This document shows, piece after piece, positions 23,741-33,040 of a stretch of DNA of 36,300 bases. Source of the DNA: an uncultured Collinsella sp. (lineage in GTDB: Bacteria; Actinomycetota; Coriobacteriia; Coriobacteriales; Coriobacteriaceae); assembly GCA_900549455.1 (NCBI GenBank), contig UROM01000006.1, positions 1-36,300 on the forward strand, given 5' to 3'. Position numbers and translations under genes: made by a program. Position 1 is the first letter of the stretch. Each line of letters opens with the position of its first letter. A model generated the notes under the pieces. That model ran no database searches. It was not told the origin of the DNA and worked only from the letters and a program-made list of their open reading frames with translations.

Positions 23741-25750
23741 GTGACGTACGACACGGACATGGATATCATCGCGTTGTCCCCCTTTGAACCAAACGCCATG
23801 TTTGCGACCACCGAAGACTCCGATACCATTCGCCGCTTTACCACCCTGTTGGATTGTGGGGCAGTCGGCGGCGGTTCCCACCATCTTCGCAAGGTCGCCA
23901 ACACCGAGGGCGAGACCTTTGCGCTCAAGACGCTGTTGCCCCTCAGCGGCTGTGATGAAAACGGCTCCGCCATCAGCCCCTCGGGCATCAAGACGCTTAC
24001 CGAGGAGTATCGCAATCTTGCAGTCGTCTCACTGTTGGGCGGCTTTCCCAAAACCTATGGCTACGGCTATACCGGCTCCGTACCGGCCATCCTTATGGAG
24101 TGGATTGAAGGCCTGCCCCTTCGCGATGCTGCGGCAGAGCTAACCGACCCCGCCGAGGGCGACCACATTCCCGCAAACACCGTCGCCGCGATTGGAAAAC
24201 GCCTGGGAGAGATTCTCCTGGGTGCCCAAAAGCTCGATGCGCCGTTTGCGCACCGTGATATCTCCTTGCGCAACATCATTATTCGCACGACGCGCCGGTC
24301 CCTTGCCCAGCAGATTGCACACTGCAGTTTTGACCTTTGCCTAGTCGATCTGGGCAGCTCGAGCATCAAGCGCTCAGACCCCTCGTTTACCATGTCGACT
24401 GGCATCTGGCGCAACGGCACCCCCGAGTTCGCCCCACCCGAGATGCTCTCCAACGACATCCCCGAGCTGGCGCCGCTGCGTACGTCGCCCAGTATCGATA
24501 CATACGAGCTCTGCAGCATACTCTACACGCTCTATGCCGGTCACACGCCATATCGCCTAAACGAGCATATGGACCAGTCGCCCTACCTGTACAAGATCGA
24601 GCACGAGCTCGAGCCGCTTGAGGCACGCGTACCCGGCGACCAAATGCTTGTCGATGTCATTATGAGCGGTATCCATAACGAGCAGTCCCAGCGCGCGCCG
24701 CTGTCTACGATTGTCGGCAAGCTCGATGCCTGGATTAAAGACATCGATTTTGAGCCACGCACGCCGCTGCCCACCCCGATCGACTTTAGCCAGCAACCGA
24801 AGCCTTCCGGCTCCGACAAGGCTCAGACGCGCCACCCAGTCATCTCGCGTCGCGCTGCGCTCGCGCTCGGCGGCGTCTGCGTTGCCGGCATAGCAGGCTC
24901 TGCCATTGCCACGGGATGCTGGGGGCTTATCGACCTGGCGCACGGCATCAAGCCGTCACTCGACGATTACACCTGGGAAGAACTCGCCCTGATCTCCCGC
25001 AAAATACAAGAGACATCTTCCAACAAAAACGCGCTCGCGATTGCCGAAACCTACCACCTGGTAAACAGCAAGCAGTCGCTCGAAAACGAGAACACCAAGA
25101 CTGTCAGGCTTTCCGACGGGACCAAGGCACAAATCCAGATCGTTGGCTTTAAGGCAGACACGCTCACCGATGACGGCCTCCCCGAGGGCATCACCTTTAT
25201 GTTCCGTACCCCCATCGCCATGCGCGCCGTAAACGACCACGCCGCGACGGGCGGCTGGGAGCAATCGTCGCTTCGTGAATGGTTGGCGGACAAGGGCATG
25301 GCTACGCTGCCCGACGATCTCCGTAATCAGATTCGCTCGGTGCGAAAGCTCACCAACAACACCGGCGGCACCAAAGACGTCTCCAGCATCACCGCCACCG
25401 ACGACATACTCTGGCTACCGTCCATGAGCGAGCTGTGCGGCTGCCAAGCGCCCGAAACGTTCGCAGAAGGCAGCGAGTACCTTTCTGCCCTCTACAGCGG
25501 AGAAGGCGATCAGTACCAGCTCTATCGCGAGCAGAGTGTGAGCGGCCTGACCACAAACGAAGCCATGATCCGCACCGTCTCTGGCAAAAAAATCTGCTAC
25601 TGGGAGCGCACCCCCAGCGCCGACTGCAGCGAGGGCGCCGACTCGACGTACTTTAACCGCGTTGGAAAAGACGGCGACGTGTTTTGCTGGGCAACGCCCG
25701 GAAACGCTCCGGACCAAAAGACCTATGTCCTACCCGGCTTTTGCATCTAA
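23741..25750 (+). CDS. Membrane Ser/Thr protein kinase with DUF6273-like outer domain
   Basis: 669 aa. The N-terminal kinase domain (about 35-330) has a glycine-rich loop GAVGGGSHHL (40-49), Lys63 in FALKTL, catalytic HRDISLRN (171-178, with Ser in place of the usual Lys), DLG (203-205, usual DFG) and APPE (231-234). A linker with Pro/Ser leads to one membrane segment (about 370-392) that begins SRRAALALGG. The outer part (about 400-669) resembles the DUF6273 family common in gut Coriobacteriia and Firmicutes (GGWEQSSLREWLADKG; ILWLPSMSELCG; FNRVGKDGDVFCWA). This layout suggests an outside sensor that signals to the cytosol. The start is GTG 23741 with AAAGGA at good spacing; ATG 23759 is the alternative. 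It is flanked by two paralogous FHA genes, presumed substrates or readers. No phosphatase gene is nearby. Confidence 0.82.
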   Translation: MTYDTDMDIIALSPFEPNAMFATTEDSDTIRRFTTLLDCGAVGGGSHHLRKVANTEGETFALKTLLPLSGCDENGSAISPSGIKTLTEEYRNLAVVSLLGGFPKTYGYGYTGSVPAILMEWIEGLPLRDAAAELTDPAEGDHIPANTVAAIGKRLGEILLGAQKLDAPFAHRDISLRNIIIRTTRRSLAQQIAHCSFDLCLVDLGSSSIKRSDPSFTMSTGIWRNGTPEFAPPEMLSNDIPELAPLRTSPSIDTYELCSILYTLYAGHTPYRLNEHMDQSPYLYKIEHELEPLEARVPGDQMLVDVIMSGIHNEQSQRAPLSTIVGKLDAWIKDIDFEPRTPLPTPIDFSQQPKPSGSDKAQTRHPVISRRAALALGGVCVAGIAGSAIATGCWGLIDLAHGIKPSLDDYTWEELALISRKIQETSSNKNALAIAETYHLVNSKQSLENENTKTVRLSDGTKAQIQIVGFKADTLTDDGLPEGITFMFRTPIAMRAVNDHAATGGWEQSSLREWLADKGMATLPDDLRNQIRSVRKLTNNTGGTKDVSSITATDDILWLPSMSELCGCQAPETFAEGSEYLSALYSGEGDQYQLYREQSVSGLTTNEAMIRTVSGKKICYWERTPSADCSEGADSTYFNRVGKDGDVFCWATPGNAPDQKTYVLPGFCI

Positions 25751-25785
25751 CACCTTTACCGGATACCAGAAAGGAGTCTCGCATC

Positions 25786-26775
25786 ATGCGTGCGGAAACA
25801 CCTTCCGAGGTGCTCTTTGATTTCCTTAAGTGCGACCTGCAGATCAACAATCGCGAAGCGGCGCGCATCCTGATTTCGGACAAGCCGATTGTCTCCAAAC
25901 CGGCCCCACGATTTCGCATTGCAGAAAAGACGTTTCTATCGCGACGCGTGGTGCACGTCGTTCCGGACACCGACAAGATCGACCCCGAGATGTTTGCCGA
26001 TTTTTCGCAGAGCGTCCAGAGCTTGGCTGCCGCTGTAAAAATCGGCAGCGGCAGCAGTCCAGCGGCCGCCAACGCTCGCCAGCAAGCCATTACGGCGCAT
26101 GCCCTCGAGCGCATGGCAACGTCGCTCGAACACTGGGGGCTCGATGGTTCCATCCTGCGCAATATCTTTGACCGCATCGCTGTCATGCCTGGCCTCAAGC
26201 AAAGCGATCGGCGCCTTTTGGAGCTTCTTGCGCTAACGGTCTGCGGATGCTTGGCCGATCCCAATGCCGCCGCCTCCGAGGTCAAAGACTTTGCCATAAC
26301 GCAACTGGCCCAGACCTTTGGCACGCTCGAGACCGCCGAGGTCGTCCAGGCGCGGTGCACCAACCGCAAGGTCAACGAGCCTCCTGCAAAACTGGGGCTG
26401 CTCAGGCTTGCGAAAGACGGCTCGGCCTTGCCGCCGATCTATCCTTTGAGCCTCGATCCCGAGGGTACGGTACTAGGCTCTTTTGCACACGACCAAAACG
26501 CCATCACCAACGTAGGACCCGATGTATCCCGTCGGCACCTGCGTGTAGCGTTTTCCAACGGAGCATGGCTCGCGAGCGGCCTGCACTCCACTAATGGAAC
26601 GGTGCTGGTGACACGCAACGGCGCGACCACCGTTATCGAAAAGCCACGTTCGCTACGCACCTCCGATGACGAGGACAAGCAGTTTCCTATCCACGACGGC
26701 GACCTGCTCAAACTGGGCTCCTCGACCGAGTTTTTGGTGCTGAAGATCTCCTCAGACGTACGCGCGTTGGCCTAG
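25786..26775 (+). CDS. FHA-domain protein 2 of the FHA-kinase cassette
   Basis: 329 aa, soluble. It is a clear paralog of the protein at 22641: the N-terminal domain aligns along its length (INNREAARILI versus INNGNAAQILM; SLEHWGLDGSILRNIFDRI versus ALTNCGVDGMLFRNGVERI; TVCGCLADP versus IVTGCLGDP). The C-terminal FHA domain (about 225-325) has TVLGSFAHDQNAITNVGPDV, SRRHLRV (248-254) and STNGTVL (268-274). The key FHA Arg, Ser and Asn positions are present. ATG 25786 has AAAGGAG ten bases upstream. It starts 35 bases after the kinase stop codon, so it is co-transcribed with the kinase and ends at a strong terminator. Confidence 0.85.
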   Translation: MRAETPSEVLFDFLKCDLQINNREAARILISDKPIVSKPAPRFRIAEKTFLSRRVVHVVPDTDKIDPEMFADFSQSVQSLAAAVKIGSGSSPAAANARQQAITAHALERMATSLEHWGLDGSILRNIFDRIAVMPGLKQSDRRLLELLALTVCGCLADPNAAASEVKDFAITQLAQTFGTLETAEVVQARCTNRKVNEPPAKLGLLRLAKDGSALPPIYPLSLDPEGTVLGSFAHDQNAITNVGPDVSRRHLRVAFSNGAWLASGLHSTNGTVLVTRNGATTVIEKPRSLRTSDDEDKQFPIHDGDLLKLGSSTEFLVLKISSDVRALA

Positions 26776-26802
26776 GGCCGAGCCCGCCCAATAAGAATCA
26801 AC

Positions 26803-26841
26803 ACAAAGGGGCGCCGCTGCACACATCGCAGCGGCGCCCCT
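26803..26841 (+). terminator. Terminator after the FHA-kinase cassette
   Basis: A 16-bp perfect stem (arms 26803-26818 and 26826-26841) with a seven-base loop. The A and T ends make it usable on both strands. Confidence 0.88.
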
Positions 26842-26900
26842 TTATATGGCGTGGACATCTAAAAACGTATGCAGAAGTCGAAAAACTCAACAAGATAACT

Positions 26901-26941
26901 AAAACATAAAAGCCGCGTGGGGGTCGGGTCCCCACGCGGCT
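26901..26941 (-). terminator. Terminator of the repeat surface protein gene
   Basis: On the minus strand AGCCGCGTGGGG pairs with CCCCACGCGGCT (26911-26922 with 26930-26941), followed by TTTATGTTTT. Confidence 0.88.
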
Positions 26942-26986
26942 ATCAGGTTTGGGCTAATAAAGCCCGGAGGTAAACACTAGTAGAGT

Positions 26987-28750
26987 TTAGTGCTCGCGAC
27001 GCTTGGTCATGTACATGCCCACAGCGACAGCCACAGCGCCGGTAAGGGCGGCAGCAGAGGTCACAACGAAGGTCGGATCGCCGGTAGAAGCAAGGGCGGC
27101 GTCGTCCTTCTTCTCGGCCTTAGCCTCGTCCTTCTTATCGGCAGCAACCTGCTTCTTGCCCTCATCCTTCTTCAAAGTCTCGGACTTGGGGGTCTTAGCG
27201 GTAAAGAAAGCGTAGACAGTGGTGTCCTCGGTGATAGGAGTAGAGAAGTCAAACTTCTTGAAGGACTCCTTGGAAGAAGACCAGCCGACAAAGTTGAAGC
27301 CGTCGACGGAAGGATCAGTGGGCTGAGCAACAGTCTTACCGTCCTCGACCTCAACCGTAGTGGTGGAACCATCAACGTAGAAATTGACCTTGTGGGTCTG
27401 GACAGCAGGCGTCTCGTTCTTGGTCCACTGGGCGTAGAACGTCACGTGGTCGCCGCCGCCCTGGACGGGCTTGCTGAAGTCGACCGGGTCCTTGCCCTTG
27501 GAGTCGTAGGTCCAGCCGGCGAAGGTGTAGCCCTCGCGGGTCGGGGCCAGGGGCTGGCGGGCGACGCCGTCGCCGTCGGTCACGCCCTGGAGCGTCTCGT
27601 TGCCATCTGCGAACACACCGCCGTTGGCGACGTAGAGAACATCCTTCTCATTGTTAGCAAGCTCTGCCCACTGAGCGAAGAACGTAACGTGCTGACCGCC
27701 ACCCGGGATGGGCTTGGTGAAGTCGACAGGCTCGGTGCCAGCAGCATCGTAAGTCCAACCAGTAAAGGTGTAGCCCTCGCGGGTCGGGGCCAGGGGCTGG
27801 CGGGCGACGCCGTCGCTGTCAGTGACACCCTCCATGGTCTCATTGCCATCGGCAAAAGCGCCACCATTGGCAACATAGAGAACCGTCTTCTCGTTGTTCT
27901 GCTTCCACTGAGCATAAACAGTCGCGTGACCGCTGCCCGCAACGATAGCCTTCGTGAAGTCGACGGGGTCATTTCCGTCGCGATCGTACGACCAACCAAG
28001 GAAGTCATAGCCCTCGCGGGTAGGCTGAAGCGGCAGGCGTGCGATACCGTCGGTATCGGTTACGCCCTGCATAGTATCGTTACCGTCGAAGAACGTACCG
28101 CCGTTGGCGACGTAGAGGATTTCGACAGTCTTGTCCTGCTTCGCGGGCGTCCAAGCGGCGAAAAGGGTCACATTCTTGCCGCCACCGACAATCGGCTGGT
28201 TGAAGTCAACCGGGTCGGTTCCATTGCTGTGATAATACCAACCGGCAAACACATAGCCGTCACGCGTGGGGGCAAGCGGCTGGCGAGCAATACCATTGCT
28301 GTCAGTCTGGCCCTGCATAACATTGTTGCCGTCGGCGAACTGGCCGCCATTGGCAGCGTAGGTCACATTAAGCACCTTCGAGGGAGCCTCAGTCCACTTG
28401 GCGAACAGCATGAAGTGATCCGAGCCGCCCTGGAGAGGCTGAGAGAAATCGACTACCTGATCGGTTCCGGCATAAACCCAGCCAGCAAACACATAGCCGT
28501 CACGCACTGGTGCAGCCGAAGGAGTGACCTCGCCGTTCTCGTTCGTGTAGTTATTTTGCCAATCGCTTCCGTCCGCAAAAGTACCGCCGTTGGCATAGTA
28601 GTCGACTCGCTTGCCAGTAGCGGCAGCAGCGGTCGCCTCCCCGTTTGTACCCTGGGCAGTCTCCGCCGCGATAGCAGCAACCGGCGTGGAGCTGAGCACC
28701 ATACTCAAGCTCAGACCGGCTGTGATAGCAGCGTTAAGCTTCCTATTCAT
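26987..28750 (-). CDS. LAXTG-anchored surface protein with InlB/Flg_new repeats
   Basis: 587 aa. A signal peptide (about 1-29, MNRKLNAAITAGLSLSMVLS onward) is followed by five Listeria-Bacteroides (Flg_new, InlB B-type) repeats of about 73 residues at 48-119, 127-200, 209-282, 288-361 and 369-442, each with the pattern VANGGxFADGN...GYxFxGW...VDF...AQW. A divergent sixth unit is at 453-516. A Lys/Asp-rich stalk leads to the sorting signal LASTGD (553-558), a membrane segment (560-581) and the tail KRREH. LAXTG fits class E sortases of Actinobacteria, so wall anchoring is likely. The function is probably adhesion or matrix contact; the ligand is unknown. ATG 28750 with AAAGGA is the start; the upstream frame lacks a ribosome site. 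Confidence 0.88.
   Translation of the reverse strand: MNRKLNAAITAGLSLSMVLSSTPVAAIAAETAQGTNGEATAAAATGKRVDYYANGGTFADGSDWQNNYTNENGEVTPSAAPVRDGYVFAGWVYAGTDQVVDFSQPLQGGSDHFMLFAKWTEAPSKVLNVTYAANGGQFADGNNVMQGQTDSNGIARQPLAPTRDGYVFAGWYYHSNGTDPVDFNQPIVGGGKNVTLFAAWTPAKQDKTVEILYVANGGTFFDGNDTMQGVTDTDGIARLPLQPTREGYDFLGWSYDRDGNDPVDFTKAIVAGSGHATVYAQWKQNNEKTVLYVANGGAFADGNETMEGVTDSDGVARQPLAPTREGYTFTGWTYDAAGTEPVDFTKPIPGGGQHVTFFAQWAELANNEKDVLYVANGGVFADGNETLQGVTDGDGVARQPLAPTREGYTFAGWTYDSKGKDPVDFSKPVQGGGDHVTFYAQWTKNETPAVQTHKVNFYVDGSTTTVEVEDGKTVAQPTDPSVDGFNFVGWSSSKESFKKFDFSTPITEDTTVYAFFTAKTPKSETLKKDEGKKQVAADKKDEAKAEKKDDAALASTGDPTFVVTSAAALTGAVAVAVGMYMTKRREH
27425..28609 (-). repeat. Tandem coding repeats of the surface protein
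   Basis: Five tandem units of about 240 bases encode the Flg_new repeats. Units 4 and 5 share an exact 52-base block (27522-27573 and 27765-27816) offset by 243 bases, whereas units 1-3 are much more diverged. This indicates recent duplication or gene conversion at the C-terminal end. Confidence 0.85.
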
Positions 28751-28906
28751 GTGGTCGTCCTTTCCCGACTTGCTTCTTCGCGACCACTTCGCAGAAGAAG
28801 ACCTTTGAATTGCATCATCTATTCTAGCCGAAAAAAAACTCAAAAGGTTGCGCAACCAAGCTATATCTAAGGTTTGAGACTTTTTTGCAAAAAAGTTTGC
28901 AAAAAG

Positions 28907-29572
28907 CTATTGCACCACCCGTACGCTGGGGCAAAGGTCTGTCAGCGGGCACTCGTCGCACTTGGGTTTGCGGGCGTCGCAGATCTCGCGGCCAAAGGTG
29001 ATCCACTGGTGGTTGACCGACTCCCAATACTCGTGCGGCAAAATCTTGAGCAGATCTTGCTCGGTCTTGAGCGGCTCTTTGGCATGCGTCTTGGGACTCA
29101 GCATCAGGCGGTGCGCGATGCGGTTGACATGCGTATCCACCGCGATGCCTTCCACGATGCCGTACCCCACGTTGAGCACGATGTTCGCTGTCTTGCGCCC
29201 CACGCCCGGCAGCTTGACGAGTTCCTTCATGTCGGCCGGCACCTCGCCGCCGTAGTCGGCAACGATCATCTGCGCGGCCTCCACGGCATGCTTGGCCTTA
29301 CTCTTATAAAAGCCGAGTGACTTAATGGTGTCCGCCACGTCGGTCACGCTTGCCCCGGCCATGGCCTCGGGCGTGGGCCACTGGGCAAACAGTTGGGGCG
29401 TCACCTTGTTGACCTGCGCGTCGGTCGTCTGAGCCGAGAGCAGTACCGCGATGAGCAGCCTAAAGGGATTCTCGTGGTCCAAGAAGCACTCGACCGGGCC
29501 ATAGCGACGGTTAAGGCGCTCGCACACCTCGATGGCGCGCTCGCGTTTGGCGGCATTGGTCTCGCGTGGCAT
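28907..29572 (-). CDS. nth: Endonuclease III
   Basis: 221 aa base-excision repair DNA glycosylase/AP lyase acting on oxidised pyrimidines. The helix-hairpin-helix LPGVGRKTANIVL contains catalytic Lys127; catalytic Asp146 is in VDTHVNRI. The [4Fe-4S] cluster cysteines are 198, 205, 208 and 214 (spacing 6-2-5), as in E. coli. ATG 29572 has GAGGAG upstream; an in-frame ATG eight codons earlier is less well placed. It lies 63 bases downstream of the ABC exporter gene, possibly on the same transcript. Confidence 0.95.
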   Translation of the reverse strand: MPRETNAAKRERAIEVCERLNRRYGPVECFLDHENPFRLLIAVLLSAQTTDAQVNKVTPQLFAQWPTPEAMAGASVTDVADTIKSLGFYKSKAKHAVEAAQMIVADYGGEVPADMKELVKLPGVGRKTANIVLNVGYGIVEGIAVDTHVNRIAHRLMLSPKTHAKEPLKTEQDLLKILPHEYWESVNHQWITFGREICDARKPKCDECPLTDLCPSVRVVQ

Positions 29573-29635
29573 AACGACTCCTCGCTTCAGCGGCATAACA
29601 AACCTATGGGCACGATTGTCCCACGTATGGGGGCT

Positions 29636-31438
29636 TTAAGCCTCCAAAAATGCGCCGGTCTGGCGGCCCCACAGGCTTGCGTACTCGCCGCCCGCCTCGA
29701 CAAGCTGCGCATGCGTACCGTCCTCGACAATCTCGCCGTCCGCCAGCACCACGATGCGGTCGAGCGCCGCCACGGTGGACAGGCGATGCGCCACCACAAT
29801 GGAGGTGCGGCCGCGCATCAGGTTCTCGAGCGCCTCCTGCACCAGAGCCTCGGACTCACTGTCCAGGGCAGAGGTTGCCTCGTCGAGCACCAGAATCGGC
29901 ACGTCAGTGAGGATGGCACGGGCGATGGCCACGCGCTGGCGTTGGCCGCCCGAAAGCTTAACGCCGCGCTCGCCCACCATGGTGTCAAAGCCACGGGGCA
30001 GGCGGTCGATAAACTCCAGGGCATTGGCCAGGCGCGCTGCCTCGCGAATCTGTTCGTCGGTGGCATTGGGGCGGCCGTAGGCGATATTCTCGCGGATAGA
30101 GCGGTGGAACAGCAGCGCCTCTTGCGGCACGTAGGCAACCTGACGGCGCAGGCTCTGCTGCGTGCAGCGCGAGACATCCTGACCATCCACGAGCACGCAG
30201 CCTCCCTGCACGTCGTCCAAGCGTAGCAACAGCTTGGTGAGTGTTGTCTTGCCCGAGCCCGATTTGCCCACCAGGCCCACGCGCTGGCCCGCCGCCACAT
30301 GGAGCGTCAGGTCGTCGAACACGCTCTCGCCCGCCGCGGCATCACGGTATGCAAAGCTCAAGTGCTCAAAATCAATCGCGCCCTCGCTCACCTTGAGCTC
30401 GGGGGCGTTCTCGTCGTCTGCCACCAGACACGGCTCGTCCAGCACGCGCGTCATCTCGGCCGCATCGCCCAGCGCGCGGTTGATGCGCTGCATCATGGAG
30501 CTCACGTAGTTCAGACGCATGGTGAGGTTGTACGTATAGGTAAAGATCATGACGAGCGCGCCGGCAGAGATGCCAAACCACGCGTTGCCGCCCGCGACGA
30601 ACACACTCACCACGGCCATGGTGATAACGATAAGGCCCGAGGTCGTAAAGTTGCGTTGCATCATGGCGTGCATCGATACCGTTTCGGCATCGCGCGCAGC
30701 GCGGTCGGCGGCATCGAACAGGTCGCGCTCAAAGTCCTCGCGCCCACAGGTCTTGACGGCCAGGATATTCGTGACCGCATCGGACAGCACGCCCGACAGC
30801 TTGTTCTGCGCGGCGGACGTCGCGGCCGAAAGCGGCATGATGCGCTTGTACATAAGCCAGACAAACGCGATGTAGACGACCATGATGCCCACCAGGATCA
30901 CGGTAAACGTCGGCACCACCGGGGCGAGTGCCGCCACCGTGCAGACAACCGAGGTGATAGTGGGAATGAGCGAATACACCGTCACGTCCACCAGCCCCGT
31001 GTAGCCGCTCATAAAACGGCTCGTCTGGCTCACAAGCGATCCGCCAAAACGGCTTGTGTGGAATGTCATGGATTGATTGGAGAGCGTGTCGAAGCACAGG
31101 CGTGCCAGGTGATAGTTGCCCGCAATCTCGAGCTTGTAGACGGTGTAGTCCTGCAGCTTGGAGAGGATTTGGCCCACTAGGTTAACGAACACGAGCGCCA
31201 GAATATAGGGACCAAAGACCTCAAACACCTGGTCGCCCGCCACGGGGCCGGCCTGGACGCGGTCGACGATAAGGGCCATCACGTAGGTGTTGGCAAACGT
31301 GAGCAAAAAGATGTAGCCCGCCGACGAGAACACCGAGAGAAAGACGATCAGCGGCTGTGTGCGCGTGACGTCCCAAAAACGCTGTAGCGTGCGGCGCACG
31401 GTGGAGCGTTTGAGCGGACTGGTGTTTCTCTGAGACAT
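29636..31438 (-). CDS. ABC exporter, fused membrane and ATP-binding domains
   Basis: 600 aa half-transporter. Six membrane segments lie within about residues 30-310. The ATPase domain (about 355-590) has Walker A GKSGSGKTT (391-399), Q-loop YVPQEALLFHRSI (436-448), signature LSGGQRQRVA (495-504), Walker B ILVLDEATSALD (515-526) and switch His551. This MsbA/LmrA-like type exports lipids, drugs or peptides as a dimer; the substrate is unknown. With no partner half-transporter adjacent it is probably a homodimer. ATG 31438 with AAAGGA is chosen over the frame start at 31474. Confidence 0.93.
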   Translation of the reverse strand: MSQRNTSPLKRSTVRRTLQRFWDVTRTQPLIVFLSVFSSAGYIFLLTFANTYVMALIVDRVQAGPVAGDQVFEVFGPYILALVFVNLVGQILSKLQDYTVYKLEIAGNYHLARLCFDTLSNQSMTFHTSRFGGSLVSQTSRFMSGYTGLVDVTVYSLIPTITSVVCTVAALAPVVPTFTVILVGIMVVYIAFVWLMYKRIMPLSAATSAAQNKLSGVLSDAVTNILAVKTCGREDFERDLFDAADRAARDAETVSMHAMMQRNFTTSGLIVITMAVVSVFVAGGNAWFGISAGALVMIFTYTYNLTMRLNYVSSMMQRINRALGDAAEMTRVLDEPCLVADDENAPELKVSEGAIDFEHLSFAYRDAAAGESVFDDLTLHVAAGQRVGLVGKSGSGKTTLTKLLLRLDDVQGGCVLVDGQDVSRCTQQSLRRQVAYVPQEALLFHRSIRENIAYGRPNATDEQIREAARLANALEFIDRLPRGFDTMVGERGVKLSGGQRQRVAIARAILTDVPILVLDEATSALDSESEALVQEALENLMRGRTSIVVAHRLSTVAALDRIVVLADGEIVEDGTHAQLVEAGGEYASLWGRQTGAFLEA

Positions 31439-31561
31439 GGGCTTCCTTTCGTGTCTGATAGGGCGAAACGCCATTGTTGCACACTAAAGCGCACTTCAGG
31501 CAAGCACGATGCGAAAAGCGCCCGCGCCGTGCTTGTGCAGGCACCCCGCCGTCAGATGCAG

Positions 31562-32917
31562 CTAGTCTTCGTCTTTTTGGTCTGCGAGCAAGCCTGCGGA
31601 CTCCAAGCCCAAAATCTCGTCGGCCTCCCGCGCGTCTTCCAGCGCGTCGATATCCTTGAGCTTGCGCTCCATAACGTTGGTGCGCGTGGTGATGATGCCC
31701 TCGACCGTTTTACCCGCGGTCTCGATCTGCTGCTGGGCACGACGCAGCGCCGCCTGATAGCGCGGCAGCTCGGCCTTGACGGCAGAGAGCACACGCAGCA
31801 CGTCGTCGGTGCGCTTTTGCAGCCTAAACGTCTGGTAGCTCATCTGCAGGCTGTTGAGGATGGCCGCCATGGTGCTGGGGCCGGCAACGTTAACGTGATA
31901 GTCGCGGCCCAGGGTCTCGATAAGCCCGGGGCGGCTGACGACCTCGGCGTACAGGCCCTCAAACGGCACGAACATAATGCCAAAATTGGTGGTCGCGGGC
32001 ACGCTCAGGTACTTTTCGCAGATGTCCTTTGCCTCGCGTTTCACCATAGCATCGAGTGTCTTGCGCGCGGTGGCCACAGCTTCGGCATCACCCGACTCTT
32101 GCGCGTCGAGCAGATGCTCGTACGCGTCGCCCGGGAATTTGGAGTCGATCGGCAGCAGCACGGGATCGCCCTCGTCCACCGGCAGCTTGACGGCAAACTC
32201 AACGCGCTCCGAGGCGCCGGGCTTGGTGGCGACGTTTTCCAGATACTGGTCGGGCGTAAGGATGTCCGCCAGGATCGCACCCAGCTGTACCTCGCCCAAA
32301 ATGCCGCGCGCTTTTACATTGCCCAGCACGCGCTTGAGGTCGCCTACGCCGGTGGCAATGGACTGCATATCGCCCAAACCCTTGTACACAGCCTCGAGCT
32401 GGTCGCTCACCTGCTTAAACGATGCGGACAGGCGATCGTTGAGCGTACGGGAGAGTTTCTCGTCCACCGTCGCGCGCATCTGATCGAGCTGCACGTTGTT
32501 GTCCTTGCGGATGGCGCTCAGCTGGGCATCGACCGTCTCGCGAACCTTGTCCAGGCGGTGCTCGATACCCTCGCGGTTGGCGCCAAGCTGTTGGGCTGTC
32601 TCGCGGCGCAGGTCATCCATACGGTCGCCGGCCTGCGAGAACTCACGCGCGATGGTCAGGTAGCGCTGCTGCTCTACGGCCGCATCGGTCGTCTGCTGCT
32701 GCGCGATGGCATTTGCCGTGCGGCGGGTTTCGGCCAAAGCGACGTTCAGGGTGTCGAGCGCATTGTTGGCCTGCTCGAGCGCAGCCAGCATCTCTGCCCC
32801 GCTATCGCCGCGCTCCTGCAGCTCGACGCGAAGGCCCTTGAGCTGCAGGGCACAAGCCACAGCAACCCCCACCGCCACCAAGGCGGTCACAACAAGCACG
32901 ATATCAATAGCAGACAT
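31562..32917 (-). CDS. rmuC: RmuC-family DNA recombination protein
   Basis: 451 aa. One N-terminal membrane segment (about 5-25), a long coiled coil (about 28-150), then the RmuC domain (about 170-420) with LGNVKARGILGEVQLGAILA, KPGASERVEFAVKLP, DSKFPGDAYEHLL and MFVPFEGLYAEVV. RmuC limits inversions at short inverted repeats in E. coli and is a predicted PD-(D/E)XK-like nuclease. The ATG at 32917 follows GGCGGAG. Its presence is of note in a window rich in inverted repeats, but that is not evidence of a link. Confidence 0.92.
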   Translation of the reverse strand: MSAIDIVLVVTALVAVGVAVACALQLKGLRVELQERGDSGAEMLAALEQANNALDTLNVALAETRRTANAIAQQQTTDAAVEQQRYLTIAREFSQAGDRMDDLRRETAQQLGANREGIEHRLDKVRETVDAQLSAIRKDNNVQLDQMRATVDEKLSRTLNDRLSASFKQVSDQLEAVYKGLGDMQSIATGVGDLKRVLGNVKARGILGEVQLGAILADILTPDQYLENVATKPGASERVEFAVKLPVDEGDPVLLPIDSKFPGDAYEHLLDAQESGDAEAVATARKTLDAMVKREAKDICEKYLSVPATTNFGIMFVPFEGLYAEVVSRPGLIETLGRDYHVNVAGPSTMAAILNSLQMSYQTFRLQKRTDDVLRVLSAVKAELPRYQAALRRAQQQIETAGKTVEGIITTRTNVMERKLKDIDALEDAREADEILGLESAGLLADQKDED

Positions 32918-33040
32918 AGACTCCGCCCAACAAACTCAATCGATCATCAATCAAAACCGCGATCAATCTTACCCCGCCACACGCACCGGGCGTCACATGG
33001 CAATCGGACAAATGGATTTTGGGCCACAGGTACTAAAACG

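Noticed and set aside
26990..28870. Plus-strand open frame of 626 codons opposite the surface protein
   Set aside because: Shadow of the repeat gene; its own repeats are only the reverse of the Flg_new units, and it has no ribosome site.
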